A DNA stretch of 64,000 nt from Treponema sp. UBA4873 (GTDB lineage: Bacteria; Spirochaetota; Spirochaetia; Treponematales; Treponemataceae). This document shows, in pieces, positions 61,779 through 64,000 of the stretch. The stretch spans positions 49,928-113,927 of the forward strand of contig DHDP01000001.1 in NCBI GenBank assembly GCA_002399405.1, read 5' to 3'. The notes beneath the pieces are model-generated. The model was not told the origin of the DNA. It saw only the letters and a program-made list of their open reading frames with translations, and searched no databases. Position 1 is the stretch's first letter. Each line of letters begins with the position of its first letter. Both the position numbers and the translations under genes were made by a program.

Positions 61779-63491
61779 ATGTGCGGATTTGTCGGCGTTT
61801 TTGATTTGAACAGCGGATCCGTTCCGCTTAAGGACGGAATGAAGGAAGAGCTGCGCGCGCAGCTGCTCGAGATGTCGCGGAAAATACGCCACCGCGGTCC
61901 GGATTGGAGCGGGGTGTACACCGGCGACAACGCCATTCTGAGTCACGAACGCCTTGCCATTGTCGATCCTATGTCGGGAAAGCAGCCGCTTGTGAGTACG
62001 GACGGCAACGTTATTCTCGCAGTTAATGGCGAAATCTACAATCATAAAGACATCCGTAAACATTTTGAAGGAAAATATAATTTCAAGACGCAGTCCGACT
62101 GTGAAGTCATCATTCCGCTGTATCAGGAAAAAGGAACGGCGTTCCTCGAGGATCTCTGCGGGGATTATGCTTTTGCGCTCTATGATAAAGCGAAGGATGT
62201 GTATCTTGTCGGCCGCGATCCCATAGGAATCGTACCGCTGTATCAGGGCTGGGACAAGGAAGGACGCTATTACGTTGCGAGCGAACTCAAGGCGCTTGAG
62301 GGAGAATGCTGTACCATCGAGGAATTTCCGAACGGCAGCTATTTCTACAGCAAGGACAAAGCGCCGACAAAGTGGTATCACCGCGACTGGGAAAGTTACG
62401 ACGCTGTAAAAGACAACAAATCAGACATACAGGTGCTGCGCGATGCGCTTGAGGCTGCGGTAAAACGTCAGCTCATGAGCGATGTTCCGTACGGAGTGCT
62501 TCTCTCCGGCGGGCTTGATTCTTCCGTAATAGCTGCGGTGACTCAGAAGTTTGCCGCGAAACGGATTGAAGAAAACGGCAAGACGGAAGCATGGTGGCCG
62601 CGTCTGCACAGTTTTGCAATCGGTCTTGAAGGTTCGCCGGACCTTTCCGCCGCTAGAAAAGCCGCGGAATATATAGGCACGGTACATCACGAAGTGCACT
62701 TTACGATTCAGGAAGCACTCGACGCACTTCCCGACGTCATTTATCATATTGAAACATACGACATTACGACAGTACGCGCGTCGACGCCGATGTTCCTGCT
62801 TGCACGATACATCAAATCGATGGGCATAAAGATGGTGCTGAGCGGCGAGGGAAGCGACGAACTTTTCGGCGGTTACCTCTACTTTCACAAGGCTCCGAAC
62901 GCGAAAGAGTTCCACGAGGAACTTGTACGCAAGTTGAGCAAGCTCCACCTGTACGACTGCCTCCGCGCCAACAAATCGCTTATGGCATGGGGTGTTGAAG
63001 GACGCGTTCCGTTCCTCGATAAGGATTTCATCGACGTTGCGATGCGGATTAATCCTGTGGACAAAATGTCCATCGTGATGCAGCCCGACGGAAAACAGCG
63101 CATGGAAAAATGGATTCTGCGCAAGGCGTTTGAAGATTGTCTCCCTGCCGACATTGTATGGCGCCAGAAAGAGCAGTTCAGCGACGGCGTCGGTTACAAC
63201 TGGATTGACACGCTCAAAAAGGTGACGGAAGAAAAAGTATCCGACGCGCAGTTTGCAACGCGCGGAAAACGATTCCCGGTAAACACTCCCGCAACGAAAG
63301 AGGAATATTATTACCGCGAGATTTTTGCAAAGTTCTTCCCGTCGGAAACAGCTGCGAAAACAGTTCCGCATGAAGCGAGCATCGCCTGTTCAACTGCGAA
63401 AGCGCTTGAGTGGGATGCAGCGTGGAAAAACATGGACGAACCGAGCGGACGGGCGATGAAAGGCGTACATGTGGCGGCTTATAAAGAATAA
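61779..63491 (+). CDS. asnB: Asparagine synthetase B (glutamine-hydrolysing)
   Basis: The 570-residue enzyme begins M-C-G-F-V-G-V-F with the N-terminal nucleophile Cys of class II amidotransferases. The glutaminase domain (about 1-190) has R-H-R-G-P-D-W-S-G and V-N-G-E-I-Y-N-H. The synthetase domain has the ATP-pyrophosphatase loop L-L-S-G-G-L-D-S-S, S-G-E-G-S-D-E-L-F-G-G-Y and W-G-V-E-G-R-V-P-F-L-D. It forms asparagine from aspartate, glutamine and ATP. ATG 61779 is required to place Cys at position 2; a GGGGG ribosome site precedes it and the frame upstream to 61743 overlaps the promoter. Confidence 0.97.
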   Translation: MCGFVGVFDLNSGSVPLKDGMKEELRAQLLEMSRKIRHRGPDWSGVYTGDNAILSHERLAIVDPMSGKQPLVSTDGNVILAVNGEIYNHKDIRKHFEGKYNFKTQSDCEVIIPLYQEKGTAFLEDLCGDYAFALYDKAKDVYLVGRDPIGIVPLYQGWDKEGRYYVASELKALEGECCTIEEFPNGSYFYSKDKAPTKWYHRDWESYDAVKDNKSDIQVLRDALEAAVKRQLMSDVPYGVLLSGGLDSSVIAAVTQKFAAKRIEENGKTEAWWPRLHSFAIGLEGSPDLSAARKAAEYIGTVHHEVHFTIQEALDALPDVIYHIETYDITTVRASTPMFLLARYIKSMGIKMVLSGEGSDELFGGYLYFHKAPNAKEFHEELVRKLSKLHLYDCLRANKSLMAWGVEGRVPFLDKDFIDVAMRINPVDKMSIVMQPDGKQRMEKWILRKAFEDCLPADIVWRQKEQFSDGVGYNWIDTLKKVTEEKVSDAQFATRGKRFPVNTPATKEEYYYREIFAKFFPSETAAKTVPHEASIACSTAKALEWDAAWKNMDEPSGRAMKGVHVAAYKE

Positions 63492-63501
63492 TGCGGTAAA
63501 T

Positions 63502-63546
63502 GAGTCGTTTTCAAAATTCATCTTTTGAAAACGACTCTGATTTTTT
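63502..63546 (+). terminator. Strong terminator after asnB
   Basis: A perfect 15-base inverted repeat (63502-63516 and 63523-63537) with a six-base loop is followed by TGATTTTTT. Confidence 0.92.
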
Positions 63547-63579
63547 CCCGATATTCAGAATATTTATCTCATCTGAGAG

Positions 63580-63585
63580 TATACT
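63580..63585 (+). promoter_or_regulatory. -10 element of a leaderless lipoprotein gene
   Basis: TATACT lies six bases before ATG 63592, placing +1 on the start codon. The best -35-like hexamer (TTCAGA, 63554-63559) is spaced 20 bases away. Confidence 0.4.
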
Positions 63586-63591
63586 GTATAT

Positions 63592-63816
63592 ATGATGAAG
63601 AAAAATATTTACAGATCGGTTTCTGTTTTAATTATTTTGACGGGTATATTGTTTTTTTTCACAAGCTGCATTACTCCGCCTCCTTCGCCGCGTCGTAATA
63701 ATGACCGCAGACAAGGCCGCGGTCGCGGACAGCAGGAACAGCCTGCTCCCCGCAATTATGTGCCGTCGGGAGTTATCTGTCCGCAAATCGACGGTATAAG
63801 CTACAGTAATGATTAA
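63592..63816 (+). CDS. Small Arg/Gln-rich lipoprotein
   Basis: The 74-residue product has a basic start (M-M-K-K-N-I-Y-R), a hydrophobic core and the lipobox F-F-T-S-C (Cys 26). The 48-residue mature part is low-complexity: P-P-P-S-P-R-R, then R-R-Q-G-R-G-R-G-Q-Q-E-Q, ending P-S-G-V-I-C-P-Q-I-D-G-I-S-Y-S. It has no known domain. A basic, Arg-rich lipoprotein could bind anionic envelope polymers, but that is a guess. No Shine-Dalgarno is present. Confidence 0.65.
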   Translation: MMKKNIYRSVSVLIILTGILFFFTSCITPPPSPRRNNDRRQGRGRGQQEQPAPRNYVPSGVICPQIDGISYSND

Positions 63817-63843
63817 TCAACCATAACAAAAGATTCCTGTTTA

Positions 63844-63873
63844 TTGACCTGCATCACGAAAATATGTTATGAT
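63844..63873 (+). promoter_or_regulatory. Promoter of the tRNA gene
   Basis: TTGACC (63844-63849) and TATGAT (63868-63873) are spaced by 18 bases, starting transcription about six bases before the tRNA. Confidence 0.6.
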
Positions 63874-63885
63874 AAACTCCTCTAC

Positions 63886-63959
<74 letters not shown>

Positions 63960-63971
63960 GAAAAAGAATAA

Positions 63972-64000
63972 AAAAACGTGCCCCCGACGGGCACGTTTTT
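63972..64000 (+). terminator. Terminator after the tRNA gene
   Basis: AAAAACGTGCCC (63972-63983) pairs with GGGCACGTTTTT (63989-64000) around a five-base loop. The T-run continues to the window edge. Confidence 0.92.

Overview
The window reads as chromosome from an anaerobic, diderm, motile bacterium, most likely a Treponema-type spirochaete. I infer this from the mix of gene families and matched it to no genome. Pointers are outer-membrane-type beta-barrel ends on exported proteins, a methyl-accepting chemotaxis protein, EAL and HD-GYP proteins, 2-hydroxyacyl-CoA dehydratase components, a DRTGG/PHP pair of the kind seen beside [FeFe] hydrogenases, and a short type I glutamine synthetase followed by an ANTAR regulator. 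Base composition is moderate overall. The 50-58 kb sugar locus looks visibly more AT-rich.

Layout. 0-5 kb: 5' part of an EAL protein, a YheO/DauR-type regulator, and a divergent amino-acid operon (APC permease, PatB/MalY C-S lyase, peroxiredoxin-like protein, RidA). 5-12 kb: an AraC regulator divergent from a flavin lipoprotein of the fumarate-reductase superfamily, then a DRE-TIM (Re-citrate/isopropylmalate synthase-like) enzyme with an extra Cache-like C-terminal domain, then a Cache-containing chemotaxis receptor. 12-15 kb: PdxR-type regulator divergent from pdxS-pdxT. 15-17 kb: small membrane proteins. 17-24 kb: hypB, and on the opposite strand two 2-hydroxyacyl-CoA dehydratase genes (one fused to its ATP-dependent activator), a 910-residue iron-sulfur flavoprotein and hypA. 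24-30 kb: macro-domain protein, HAD phosphatase, DRTGG and PHP proteins, a methyltransferase, parA-parB and a sirtuin. 30-43 kb: a 1994-residue Ig-like-repeat surface protein with a barrel-like C-terminus, a second exported barrel-like protein, a membrane HD-GYP-like protein with an altered metal site, a DUF4015 glycosidase-like protein and mnmE. 43-49 kb: an anchored solute-binding-like protein, glmS, a tandem hairpin repeat, glnA and its ANTAR neighbour, and an AraC/GyrI-like regulator. 49-58 kb: a LacI-controlled CUT1-type sugar transporter with a NIF3-like protein, an esterase and a sucrose-phosphorylase-like GH13 enzyme. 58-64 kb: acetyltransferases, a HAD phosphatase, an RpiR regulator, a dinD remnant, a TrmH-family methyltransferase, asnB, a small lipoprotein and a CAU tRNA.

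How it fits together. Nitrogen handling recurs (glnA, asnB, glmS, RidA/PatB, pdxST), as does anaerobic redox chemistry (dehydratase/activator, Fe-S flavoprotein, hypAB). The surface cluster couples an envelope protein set with a membrane-bound signalling relic.

Several genes (for example those starting at 25739, 28130, 39401, 50992 and 63592) have a -10 hexamer six or seven bases before ATG and no Shine-Dalgarno sequence. They are probably transcribed as leaderless mRNAs, while most other genes have a clear GGAGG-type site. No CRISPR array, insertion sequence or prophage was seen. No stretch longer than about 300 bases lacks a gene.
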